From JAJZOM01 sp046703545 (GTDB taxonomy: Archaea > Thermoplasmatota > Thermoplasmata > Thermoplasmatales > Thermoplasmataceae), in contig JBJKSX010000029.1 in assembly GCA_046703545.1 (NCBI GenBank), positions 1-39,070 of the forward strand: a stretch of 39,070 bases of DNA, written 5' to 3'. The notes under the pieces were generated by a model, which worked only from the letters and a program-made list of their open reading frames with translations, did no database searches and had not been told where the DNA came from. The translations under genes were made by a program, and so were the position numbers. Shown here in pieces: positions 23,961-32,084 of the stretch; the stretch's first letter is position 1, and every line of letters begins with the position of its first letter.

Positions 23961-25589
23961 TCAGACGCTGAACTTCCTCTGGGAGAATTTGTAAAGGCGC
24001 ATCCAAAGGAGGTAGGTTATGATGACAATAATGAACACCATGAACAGGTCGATGGCATCCACGAACAGCAGGTTGTCAGTTGCAATTCCCTTTGATATGA
24101 GCATCATTAGGCCATTGCCCACAGAGTAGGTATGCCCGCCTATCCTTGCATACTCGCCAACCATGAGGCCGCCCCAGTAACTTCCGAAGGCCGCCATAGA
24201 TCCTGTTATGAGCCCAGGCACAATTCCCGGGAAGGTGAGGTACCTGACCTTCCTGGCCCCCTTTATTCCAAAAGTCCTGGTGACCAGGTCCAGGTCCTGG
24301 GGTATCGATGCGGCGGAACCGTAAACATTGAAGAAAATGTACGCAGCTGCGGAGAGGAATGTAACAAGTAGCACATTGAAGTTGTATGCAAGTGCGGTTC
24401 CCATGAATACAGAGAGCCTGGGCGTGAGGTAGACCACAATCAGGGGGAAGAGAATGGGTGCCGGAACCGAGTATATTATCTGGAATATGCCTGTACCAAG
24501 CCTTCCCGATGTGCCTCTTCTCCCAAGATACATGGCGAGGGGCACCATGGTGAGAAAGCTGACCAGAAAGACGATTGCAATCCTCAGGAGGTCAACCAGT
24601 GCAGCAAGGGTGAGCTGCCAAAGCACAGAAAGGTCCGGGAGGTAGGTCACGAATGCTGCGCCAAATCCAGCAAGTGCAACAAAGTACACTGCAACACCCA
24701 CAATGGCGGCAAGTATCACTCCCACGATTATATTCAGGGAACGTTCAGACATCCTGAGCCTCCTTGCCCGCCTCGGGGCGCTTTCCCTGTTGATCACCAT
24801 CCTGTTCAGCGAGTAGACGGCATTCACGCCGGACCGGGCAACCTGGGATATCCGACTCCCCAGTGCAGAGACGAACATGTTCGGCTCCTTTCTCCTCACC
24901 TTGGCCTGTTCCGGGGCATACAGCTCGAACCTGTACTTGGCTGACCTCTTGAGAAGCGGGTCGATTATGAAATAGAAATTCAGGGCAATGGCAACTATCA
25001 GGAAACCGATGAGAAGAAGTATCTGTGAGAACTGGTCATTGGCTGCAAGGTTCACTGCAACCGAACCCACACCGAACACCTGGTAGTTTGATGTTCCAAT
25101 GGTTATAACCTCGCTCAGTGTGATATAGAAGAGCCCGCTTGAGAATGAAGGCATGACGTTTGATATGATGTGTGGGTAGGAAGCTGGCAGGTAGAGGTTC
25201 TTTATCCTGGAAAAAAGGGAAACATCATAGACTTTTGAGACCTGGAAATACTCCTCGGGGATGTGGATAATGGCCTCATAGACTCCCAGGATGATGTTCC
25301 AGAGGAGCGCGGTGACGATGAGGAAGTCCGAGGCGAAATCAACCCCTGCCTGGCCTCCAACCCTCTTGATGAAGAAGACCAGTATGATCGGGAAGAACGA
25401 TATTACCGGCACTGCCTGGAGGATATTTGTTATGGGGATTATTATGGCACCGGCAGCCTTGATCCTGGCCGCAAGGATACCCAGCAACAGGGCGATCAAA
25501 ATGGAAAGAAACATCAGCAGCCAAATTCTGAGGAAAGTGTCGGCAATTGCGTAGACCATGGTGATATATGTGTGCGGATCAAACGCCAT
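23961..25589 (-). CDS. ABC importer permease, two fused membrane domains
   Basis: The 542-residue protein has two binding-protein-dependent transport domains in one chain. Each half has about six hydrophobic segments and an EAA-type loop that contacts the ATPase: IPEEYFQVSKVYDVSLFSRIKNLYLPASYPHII in the first and IPQDLDLVTRTFGIKGARKVRYLTFPGIVPGLITGS in the second. This arrangement matches nitrate/taurine-type uptake permeases. The linker (about residues 220-275) is basic. No ATPase or substrate-binding gene is adjacent; the upstream genes encode an unrecognised membrane-anchored protein and a formamidase. The substrate is unknown, perhaps an amide or other small nitrogen compound by context. 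Confidence 0.85.
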   Translation of the reverse strand: MAFDPHTYITMVYAIADTFLRIWLLMFLSILIALLLGILAARIKAAGAIIIPITNILQAVPVISFFPIILVFFIKRVGGQAGVDFASDFLIVTALLWNIILGVYEAIIHIPEEYFQVSKVYDVSLFSRIKNLYLPASYPHIISNVMPSFSSGLFYITLSEVITIGTSNYQVFGVGSVAVNLAANDQFSQILLLIGFLIVAIALNFYFIIDPLLKRSAKYRFELYAPEQAKVRRKEPNMFVSALGSRISQVARSGVNAVYSLNRMVINRESAPRRARRLRMSERSLNIIVGVILAAIVGVAVYFVALAGFGAAFVTYLPDLSVLWQLTLAALVDLLRIAIVFLVSFLTMVPLAMYLGRRGTSGRLGTGIFQIIYSVPAPILFPLIVVYLTPRLSVFMGTALAYNFNVLLVTFLSAAAYIFFNVYGSAASIPQDLDLVTRTFGIKGARKVRYLTFPGIVPGLITGSMAAFGSYWGGLMVGEYARIGGHTYSVGNGLMMLISKGIATDNLLFVDAIDLFMVFIIVIITYLLWMRLYKFSQRKFSV

Positions 25590-25657
25590 CCTTCCTCAAC
25601 TCCCTTGTCCATCTCTGGTTCAGGTTGGTATGAACAGCATGTTGTAAAATGTTGCCA

Positions 25658-26038
25658 TTACCTTCTTTTGAAAATTCCGTAGAAAAGGAGTGACATCAGG
25701 CCTGCACTGAACAGGCTCATTATGGTCTTGGGGCTGTCCACAAGAAGGTGCCTCACAGGTGCCTTGTTCGGGTCATACTGGTCCACATGAACGGAGTAAT
25801 GGTCCTCGAATTCCACGGCATGAACTCCACGCAGCGAACTGGGCACAGATGACCTCCAGTCTGCAACCTGCCCCTTTGGCTCTCCAACAGACCTCACAAA
25901 GAGGCCGCTTATCTCGGGGCTTGGGACCATTCCGCCTTCAGGCAGGTGCTTTGAGAATTCCATTGTGCCATAGGATAGCACACTGGCTACAACTGAGTTC
26001 CAGAAATCGTAGGGGCTCCTCGTGTTGTGACCGGCCAT
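25658..26038 (-). CDS. Unrecognised protein with C-terminal membrane anchor
   Basis: The 126-residue protein has a soluble N-terminal part of about 100 residues with no cysteine, then one hydrophobic segment (about 105-122) followed by KRR at the very end, as in a tail-anchored protein. Near the middle it has VEFEDHYSVHVDQYDPNKAPVRHLLVDSPK. There is no signal peptide or known motif. It lies between the formamidase and the ABC permease on one strand, with gaps of 74 and 68 nt, so it may be cotranscribed and act with the permease. Start ATG 26038. Confidence 0.6.
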   Translation of the reverse strand: MAGHNTRSPYDFWNSVVASVLSYGTMEFSKHLPEGGMVPSPEISGLFVRSVGEPKGQVADWRSSVPSSLRGVHAVEFEDHYSVHVDQYDPNKAPVRHLLVDSPKTIMSLFSAGLMSLLFYGIFKRR

Positions 26039-26112
26039 GTGATTCCGGCCTGAAGATTCCGTCCTACAACATAAGGATGTTGGCAGGCAGTGTCCAAAAG
26101 CGCTGCTGTGAC

Positions 26113-27051
26113 TCAGTCCGCCCTGTTCTCCAGGAGTTCTTCCGGAAGCACCATGGATACTACGTAGTTTGGCTCATCAACAATCTCGCTGATTCTCAGG
26201 TTGCCCGCAACGCTGCAGAGGGCATAGGCTTCAGCGCCTGTTAGCCCGTAGTTCTCCTGAAGGTGTCCAATCATGTCCATTGTTGCATTGAATGCGGCAA
26301 CCTTCAGGTCTGGGTCGATCCCCATGACCGACAACACCTTCCCGCTGAAGCTCTCCTGGGATCTGAGCTTCGGGAATTTCTGCCCTGTGGCCTTGTGGAG
26401 CTTCACGCTTGCAACTATTTCAGCTGAGGTTTCAATGGCAGTTCCGCATACCTCGCCATCTCCCTGCGCACCGTGGGGGTCGGCGAATGAGAGGAGTGCG
26501 CCTTTCACGCGGACCGGAAGGAAGAGGCTTGAACCTTTCCTGAGCAGCCTTGTGTCCATGTTTCCGCCATAATGCTGCGGCGGGATCATTCCGAATTCAC
26601 CTTCGCTGGGGGCAACACCCACGACTCCAAGAAACGGCTCCAGAGGGACTCTTATGCCCTTAAGGAAATCGCCCCTTGCCTTTCCGAAACCATCCTTCAG
26701 GTCCCATATCACAAGAGTCTCCGGGAATTTATTTGCCAGAAAACCAAAATCAGGTATTATTGCAGTCCAGCCCCAAGACCCGGTCCTCAGTTCCTTCATC
26801 TCTATCTCAATTGAATCACCGGGTTCGGCACCCTCAACATATATTGGTCCAACGGCTCCGTCGAATTTGCTTCCGTCTATCTTTCCCAGGTCCGCTGTGG
26901 TGTATGCTTCCTCTATCTGCATTGTGGAGGAATCAGGGATCTTCACCCTGAATTCCTCACCGGGCTTCACCGTCTCTATGGGCTTGTTGTTCGCAGTCCA
27001 CTTGAAATGGACATTCTCGAGATTCGTTCCATCAACTGTCTTCATCCTCAT
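26113..27051 (-). CDS. Formamidase/acetamidase family hydrolase
   Basis: The 312 residues match the FmdA/AmdA family, which hydrolyses formamide or acetamide to ammonia and the acid. Family patterns seen are GPIYVEGAEPGDSIEIEM with its Asp-Ser, TGSWGWTAIIPDFGFLA, PFLGVVGVAP, PPQHYGGNMDTRLL and SFADPHGAQGDGEVCGTAIE. Those patterns cover the metal site and catalytic region. Start ATG 27051 (or ATG 27045). It heads a minus-strand series with the unknown protein and the ABC permease, which suggests uptake and use of an amide. Confidence 0.88.
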   Translation of the reverse strand: MRMKTVDGTNLENVHFKWTANNKPIETVKPGEEFRVKIPDSSTMQIEEAYTTADLGKIDGSKFDGAVGPIYVEGAEPGDSIEIEMKELRTGSWGWTAIIPDFGFLANKFPETLVIWDLKDGFGKARGDFLKGIRVPLEPFLGVVGVAPSEGEFGMIPPQHYGGNMDTRLLRKGSSLFLPVRVKGALLSFADPHGAQGDGEVCGTAIETSAEIVASVKLHKATGQKFPKLRSQESFSGKVLSVMGIDPDLKVAAFNATMDMIGHLQENYGLTGAEAYALCSVAGNLRISEIVDEPNYVVSMVLPEELLENRAD

Positions 27052-27254
27052 TCACCTTCAATCAATGTGATTCCCAATCATTTCTGGAAACAATCGGAAT
27101 GTTATGTAGATGAACCGGCAAAATATAATTGTTTCACGGTCGATGGGATCAAATCTCCGGATATGGCGAATTCTTTTTCAAACTCAATGGTTTATGCGGT
27201 GGGCACTACATTAAGTTTAATCTGGAAAATCCAATAGGGGAAAAGACCGACAGA

Positions 27255-28460
27255 ATGGATGACAGTAGCTCGCAAACTTCTATCGATATCATGAACAGGA
27301 GATTCAGGTTCATGCTCATTTCCCGTGCTGCAAGAAGCACTGCTCTCATATTTGTCACCCTTTCAGCTCCGCTTTACCTTCTCCTGCTCAACTTCAACAT
27401 AGTCTCCATTGGGATCATATACCTGTTTGTGTCGCTCTCAACTGTTGCAATATCTGTAGGCATAGGAATGCTTGGGGACAGGATCGGCTTCAGGAAAGCA
27501 ATGATGATTGGGGAGATACCCGCACTGTTCATCACATCCGTTCTTGCCTTCACCACCGACACCCAACTGATCCTTGCAGGAATCATCCTTTCAGGAGCAG
27601 CAGGATCAGCCGGTGCAATGAGAGGTGCAATGTCCCCAGGGATCAACGCCTATATTGCAAGCAACTGGCCAGAAGATGAGGAAAGGGTGCACAAGATGGC
27701 CCTGATCACATCGGTTGCCTCCGTGTTCTCCATTGTTGGGAGCCTCATGCTGTATTCCCATGTATTCCTGGGGCACACCTTTGGCTCAATTGACGCCTTC
27801 AGGATCCTGTATGCAATAAGCTTCGCCCTGATCGTGGTGTCAGTCCTCACACTGTCAATGCTCCGTGAGAAGCCCATCAGGAAGAAGGAAACCAGGGTGA
27901 TGAATAAGGCCAGCGGGAAGCATGTCCTCAAGGTGGCCATATCCAACGGAGTAAACGGAACGGGGATCGGACTGGCGATTGTGCTGCTTCCCGCGTGGTT
28001 CGAACTGAGGTATGGCATCACCCCATCTCAGGTCGGGCTTGCTTTCCTCGGGTCCTATGTTGGTTCCGCACTGGGAGGTTTCCTCGCTTCAAGGTACATG
28101 AGCAGTGAGAGGGAGGGCGTCCTGAGGGTCGCATACGTTACAAGGATTGTCCAGGGCCTTGTTGTTCTCCTTGTGGCCATCTCCCCCTTTGTGTGGCTGG
28201 CCGTATTATTCTATTCAATTCGGACATTCATTGCCGGATTCGGGATACCAAACAGGAATGCAATCAATGTAAGTGGAATACAGACAGGGGATTATGGTGC
28301 AGGCACAAGCATACAGGGGGTGTCTGCCAGAGCCTCACAGGGTTTCTCCGGCCTATCGGGATACCTGATGGACGTATCGCTGCCCTTCCCGCTTCTGCTG
28401 GGAGGGGCAATACAGGCATTCAGTGGAGTGCTGTACTACAAGCTGATGAAGGAAAAGTAG
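27255..28460 (+). CDS. Major facilitator superfamily transporter
   Basis: The 401-residue membrane protein has about 12 hydrophobic segments and the MFS loop-2 motif in the form GMLGDRIGFRKAMMIG. Other features are the central loop (EKPIRKKETRVMNKAS) and a second-half motif ASRYMSSEREGVLRVAYVTRIVQG. The substrate cannot be read. The frame extends to 27129, but ATG 27255 is chosen because the upstream part is non-hydrophobic and unlike the family, and an AT-rich element (27207-27224) lies about 40 nt before it. It converges on the aminotransferase with a 13-nt gap. Confidence 0.85.
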   Translation: MDDSSSQTSIDIMNRRFRFMLISRAARSTALIFVTLSAPLYLLLLNFNIVSIGIIYLFVSLSTVAISVGIGMLGDRIGFRKAMMIGEIPALFITSVLAFTTDTQLILAGIILSGAAGSAGAMRGAMSPGINAYIASNWPEDEERVHKMALITSVASVFSIVGSLMLYSHVFLGHTFGSIDAFRILYAISFALIVVSVLTLSMLREKPIRKKETRVMNKASGKHVLKVAISNGVNGTGIGLAIVLLPAWFELRYGITPSQVGLAFLGSYVGSALGGFLASRYMSSEREGVLRVAYVTRIVQGLVVLLVAISPFVWLAVLFYSIRTFIAGFGIPNRNAINVSGIQTGDYGAGTSIQGVSARASQGFSGLSGYLMDVSLPFPLLLGGAIQAFSGVLYYKLMKEK

Positions 28461-28473
28461 TGCAGCTTCGGGA

Positions 28474-29595
28474 TCAAATTTCAAATATCCTGCTGTCTAT
28501 CTTTGTTGAAGCGGGCATTTTCTCGCTGTCAACCGAATCGTCAATTCCAAGGACGCTGTAAAGCCCATTGAGGAAAGTTGCGGCCATCCTGTTGTCAACC
28601 AGTCCAAGGAGTCCAACCCTGATCATGGTTTCTGCCTCATTCTTGGTCCCCTTCGCAACAACTATGTCTCTTTCAGCAAGCCTGCTGATAATTCCTGGGG
28701 ATGGTTCAGGCGGCCTGAAAGCAACAACCGTGTCCGAATAATTTCCGGGATTTCCGAAAAGCTCCAGATCATGCTTGCTGAGCTGTTCCCTCACAAAGGA
28801 TGACAAATCATGGTGCCTCTTCCACCTGTTTTCAGGCTTTTCCCTTTCAAGTATTCTCAATGCAGAAAGCAGGGCCCTGAAGGTTCCTGTTGATGGTGTG
28901 TATGGGGTTTCCTGTTTGGACATGAATTTGAGGGAGTTGTTCAGGTCAAGATAGGACGGCATGTCCTTTGTGTCAAGAACGTGCTTAAGACCATCCTCAC
29001 TGATGCAGACAATTCCGGCACCTGGGACAGAGCCAAGCCCTTTCTGGCTGCAGCTTGCAAAAGCATCTATGCCCCACGAGTCTGCCCTGATCTCGGCACC
29101 TCCAAAGCCGGATACTGAATCTACGAGCACTTTCATGCCCAGTCCCTTCGCGGTTTCGGCAATATCTCTCAGATTGTGGAGCGCAGTTCCGTTTCCGGTC
29201 TCATTGTGGACAACAAAAAGTGTCCTGGTCTCAGGATTTCTTCTGGAGAATTCCTCGATCTCATCTGTGGACAGAACTTCAGAATGGGCCTTGGACAGGA
29301 CAGCAGGTTCAGCCCCTCTTCTCCTTAGGCTTTCGACCATCCTGTTGCCGAATTCTCCTGCAGTGACAGCGAGAACCTTCTCACCAGGAGACACCATTGA
29401 GTATATCACAGACTCAACCGCTGTTGTTCCCGATCCAGTGGTAATCAGGGCTTTGGTTGACCCGGCAAACTGATTCAGGAGTTCAGAAGCATCTCCAACA
29501 ATGTCCCTGAATTCCTGTGACCTGTGGTTCTGGACATAAGCTGAGGCACGCAACACTGCATCAGGGACTTCCACTGGTCCCGGCAGAAGCAGCAT
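28474..29595 (-). CDS. Class V aminotransferase, alanine-glyoxylate/serine-pyruvate type
   Basis: The 373-residue PLP enzyme starts LLLPGPVEVP, then NHRSQEFRDI, TTGSGTTAVES for phosphate binding, VHNETGNGT, Asp159 in VLVDSVSGFGG, and the PLP Lys185 in ASCSQKGLGSVPG. The fold is that of small-group fold-type I enzymes using serine, alanine or glyoxylate. It shares the TGATG stop-start junction with serA. The pairing suggests it transaminates 3-phosphohydroxypyruvate to phosphoserine in place of SerC, as archaeal class V enzymes are known to do; this is inference, and serine-glyoxylate activity is an alternative. Confidence 0.85.
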   Translation of the reverse strand: MLLLPGPVEVPDAVLRASAYVQNHRSQEFRDIVGDASELLNQFAGSTKALITTGSGTTAVESVIYSMVSPGEKVLAVTAGEFGNRMVESLRRRGAEPAVLSKAHSEVLSTDEIEEFSRRNPETRTLFVVHNETGNGTALHNLRDIAETAKGLGMKVLVDSVSGFGGAEIRADSWGIDAFASCSQKGLGSVPGAGIVCISEDGLKHVLDTKDMPSYLDLNNSLKFMSKQETPYTPSTGTFRALLSALRILEREKPENRWKRHHDLSSFVREQLSKHDLELFGNPGNYSDTVVAFRPPEPSPGIISRLAERDIVVAKGTKNEAETMIRVGLLGLVDNRMAATFLNGLYSVLGIDDSVDSEKMPASTKIDSRIFEI

Positions 29596-30512
29596 CAGTT
29601 CTCACCCATCGCCTTCAGGAGGTTGTCAAGCGTCACCTGTGCAACCCTTTTCTGTGCTTCCACGGTCTGGGCTCCGATGTGGGGGGTGACTATCACATTG
29701 TCCATGGAGATGAGTTCCCTCTCCGCATCTGTTGTTGGGGGCTCATTCCACATCACGTCAGTGGCATAGCCTGAGATTGTGCCGTCCTTTAAGCTTTCAA
29801 GCAGGGCTTCAGGGTCAACGGCCTCTGCCCGGCTGGTGTTTATTATCATTGCTCCCTTCTTCAGGGACCGCAGTTCCTCTTTGCCAAGCAGCCTTCCCGA
29901 TTCCTTGCCCAGGGTGAGGAGCACAAATACCACATCTGATATGGAAAGCAGTTGCTCGAGAGGGAGGAATTTTCCGCCAACTTCATCCATGAGGTTTGTG
30001 TTCTCATGTATATCATATGCCACAATTTCCATCCCGAGGGATTTGAGCATCCTGGCTGTAGCAGAACCTATCCTTCCAAACCCGATTATCCCCGCGGTCT
30101 TCCCGGATAGCTCAGTACCCTTCTCTTTCCTGTAATTGCCATCCCTGACCTGCGAATTGAGTTTGACTATGTTTCTGGAAAGGCTGATCAGCAAACCCAG
30201 ATTGAGCTCAAGAACTGACTGGGTGGATGATCCGGCTGCAGTTATGATCTTGATTCCCATGGATTGGGCGGTTTCCATGTCAATGTTGTCTGTTCCTATG
30301 CCGGCCCTTGCTATGAACTTGAGGTTCTCTGCCCTTTGCAGCACTTCCTTTGTGATCTTTGTCCTGCTCCTGACCACAATTGCATCATAGGAACCAATCC
30401 TGCCCTCCAGTTCTCCATTGGATATGGATGGCATGAAATCAACATAATGTCCCTCCCTCTTCAATCCTTCTGTGAGGGCCTCGTCAACCGGATCACTTAC
30501 TAGTACTTTCAT
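29595..30512 (-). CDS. serA: D-3-phosphoglycerate dehydrogenase, short form
   Basis: The 305-residue D-2-hydroxyacid dehydrogenase has ARAGIGTDNID, the Rossmann motif GFGRIGSATARML, NTSRAEAVD (substrate Arg), the DVMWNEPP acidic residue and TPHIGAQT with the catalytic His. It lacks the C-terminal ACT domain, as in the short type. It would oxidise 3-phosphoglycerate in serine synthesis. ATG 30512 matches the family start; the frame extends to 30593. The stop overlaps the aminotransferase start (TGATG). The lrp gene is 83 nt upstream on the same strand. Confidence 0.88.
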   Translation of the reverse strand: MKVLVSDPVDEALTEGLKREGHYVDFMPSISNGELEGRIGSYDAIVVRSRTKITKEVLQRAENLKFIARAGIGTDNIDMETAQSMGIKIITAAGSSTQSVLELNLGLLISLSRNIVKLNSQVRDGNYRKEKGTELSGKTAGIIGFGRIGSATARMLKSLGMEIVAYDIHENTNLMDEVGGKFLPLEQLLSISDVVFVLLTLGKESGRLLGKEELRSLKKGAMIINTSRAEAVDPEALLESLKDGTISGYATDVMWNEPPTTDAERELISMDNVIVTPHIGAQTVEAQKRVAQVTLDNLLKAMGEN

Positions 30513-30595
30513 CAAAGTTGAACACTGTGAAGTGGACATTTCTGCATAATTGTCACTATACGATTTAACATTAATTTTATCTAGATTTTTCAAAT

Positions 30596-31027
30596 TTAAC
30601 CCAATACTATGATTGTCCTTGTGCCTGTTATCCCTTCCATGGAGTCAATGTCCCTTAGAAGTATTTCCTTCAGATGAGCAGAATCCACAGCCGTGATCCT
30701 GACCAGAATATCCGCCTCTCCCGTGACGACGTACCCCTCATCCACATAATCTGTCTCAAGAAGTTCACGGAGCAAGTCGTCCTGTGTTTTGCCAGTATCC
30801 CTCAGAAGCTTCACGTCAGCCTTGACAAGGACAAAAGCGCTGAGTTTCAAACCAGCCTTGTTCCAGTCGACATCCGCCCTGTACCCCCTGATAACTCCCT
30901 CCTGTTCCATCTTCTTCATTCTCGAGTGTATGGTGGACAGTGGCATGTCCAGTTTCTTGGCGAGCGTTGAATATCTGGTGTATCCCTGCTCCGAGAGTTC
31001 AAGCAGCTGTTTGTCGGTATCATCCAT
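30596..31027 (-). CDS. Lrp/AsnC family transcriptional regulator
   Basis: The 143-residue regulator has an N-terminal winged helix (DKQLLELSEQGYTRYSTLAKKLDMPLSTIHSRMKKMEQEGVIRGY) and a C-terminal RAM domain with VVTGEADILVRITA for effector binding. Such proteins respond to amino acids and often regulate neighbouring amino-acid genes; here serA, the aminotransferase and the divergent asparagine synthetase are candidates. A TATA-like TTTAAATAC (31048-31056, minus strand) is about 25 nt upstream, with a small dyad beside it. Confidence 0.92.
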   Translation of the reverse strand: MDDTDKQLLELSEQGYTRYSTLAKKLDMPLSTIHSRMKKMEQEGVIRGYRADVDWNKAGLKLSAFVLVKADVKLLRDTGKTQDDLLRELLETDYVDEGYVVTGEADILVRITAVDSAHLKEILLRDIDSMEGITGTRTIIVLG

Positions 31028-31037
31028 TTTGGAAATA

Positions 31038-31051
31038 ATACAAATATGTAT
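31038..31051. promoter_or_regulatory. Dyad at the Lrp promoter
   Basis: ATACA (31038-31042) and TGTAT (31047-31051) form an inverted repeat with a four-base spacer, overlapping the edge of the lrp TATA-like element and the expected transcription start. It would suit autoregulation by the Lrp-type protein, but the arms are short. Confidence 0.35.
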
Positions 31052-31102
31052 TTAAAGTAATGGAAGAAAACTGTAGAATATTCCTAAATTCTTGGAGAAA
31101 AA

Positions 31103-31109
31103 TTTATTA
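31103..31109 (+). promoter_or_regulatory. TATA-like box of the asparagine synthetase gene
   Basis: TTTATTA is centred 25 nt upstream of the ATG at 31131, the spacing for a leaderless transcript. It is divergent from the lrp promoter about 50 nt away. Confidence 0.5.
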
Positions 31110-31130
31110 ATTCACGAATCTCCCTGAATC

Positions 31131-32048
31131 ATGGAAAAAAGCATGCTGCAGGAAAACAGCAATCTGAAGACGGCTCTCGGGATAACAAGCAGGACTCTTA
31201 GGTACGCCTCAAATTATTTCCAAGACAGAGAATTCATGCAGCTTCTTCCGGTAATGCTGGGAAGGAGCACAGACCCTCTTGGCCCTGATCCAAATTCATC
31301 CATTCTAAAGACAATAGAAGTTGACTATCTCGGCACGAGGCTGAGGACCATGAACTCAATGATCCTTCACAAGCAGGTGGCCGTGAGGGAGATCGGGAAG
31401 ATTTTCAGCCTTTCGCCCAACATAAGGCTGGAAAAGGGGGACAGGAGACTCAGCGGAAGGCATCTATTCGAGTTCACCCAGGTTGATTTCGAGATGCCTG
31501 GCGCAAAGATGGAGGATGTGTTCAGCCTCGTTGAGAGTTTTCTTTCTGGTCTTTCTGGATACCTGGGAAGTGAAGGGATAAGGCTTCTTGAAACAGGCGA
31601 GCCATTCGAATTCAGGCCACCATTCAGGGTCTATTCCACACACGAACTTGAGGAAATGTACGGGAGGGACTGGGAATTGCCAGCATCCCTGGATCACTCA
31701 CAGCCCTTCTGGGCCACATGCCACGCAAGGGAGTTCTACGATCGGGAAGATCCTGAGGATCCAGGCCACTACCTGAACTATGACCTCATCTATCCCTTTG
31801 GTTACGGGGAAGGGCTTTCAGGTGCAGAGAGAGAATATGATTTTGAGCAGATCAAGAAAAGAATGGGCAGGGACAAGCTGGAAATGGACATCTATGCGTC
31901 ATACCTTGAGGAAGCCAAGGGTGGTTTTGTCCCAACCGCCGGTGCAGGGTTCGGAGTCGAGAGACTTACCCGTTTCCTTACGGGAGCAAAACACGTTGGA
32001 GACGTTCAGCTCTTCAGGAGAGTTCCTGGCGAGACACCTGGAATATAA
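31131..32048 (+). CDS. asnA: Archaeal asparagine synthetase related to AspRS core
   Basis: The 305 residues cover a class II aminoacyl-tRNA synthetase catalytic core without an anticodon-binding domain. Motif 2 is seen in VREIGKIFSLSPNIRLE...HLFEFTQVDFEM and motif 3 in GAGFGVERLTRFLTG. The archaeal asparagine synthetase characterised from Pyrococcus has this AspRS/AsnRS-like core-only form and makes asparagine from aspartate and ammonia using ATP. By length and motifs that is the most likely role, though an orphan synthetase paralogue cannot be excluded. It is divergent from lrp and convergent with lat. Confidence 0.8.
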   Translation: MEKSMLQENSNLKTALGITSRTLRYASNYFQDREFMQLLPVMLGRSTDPLGPDPNSSILKTIEVDYLGTRLRTMNSMILHKQVAVREIGKIFSLSPNIRLEKGDRRLSGRHLFEFTQVDFEMPGAKMEDVFSLVESFLSGLSGYLGSEGIRLLETGEPFEFRPPFRVYSTHELEEMYGRDWELPASLDHSQPFWATCHAREFYDREDPEDPGHYLNYDLIYPFGYGEGLSGAEREYDFEQIKKRMGRDKLEMDIYASYLEEAKGGFVPTAGAGFGVERLTRFLTGAKHVGDVQLFRRVPGETPGI

Positions 32049-32067
32049 TTTTAGAAAAAGGGGATGT

Positions 32068-32084
32068 TGGTAGTTATACTACCA
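32068..32084. terminator. Hairpin between asnA and lat
   Basis: TGGTAGT-tat-ACTACCA forms a perfect seven-base-pair hairpin with a three-base loop right at the lat stop codon. On the minus strand a run of five T follows about nine nt later, so it could terminate lat; on the plus strand there is no clear T-tract. It lies in the 36-nt gap between convergent genes. Confidence 0.45.
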
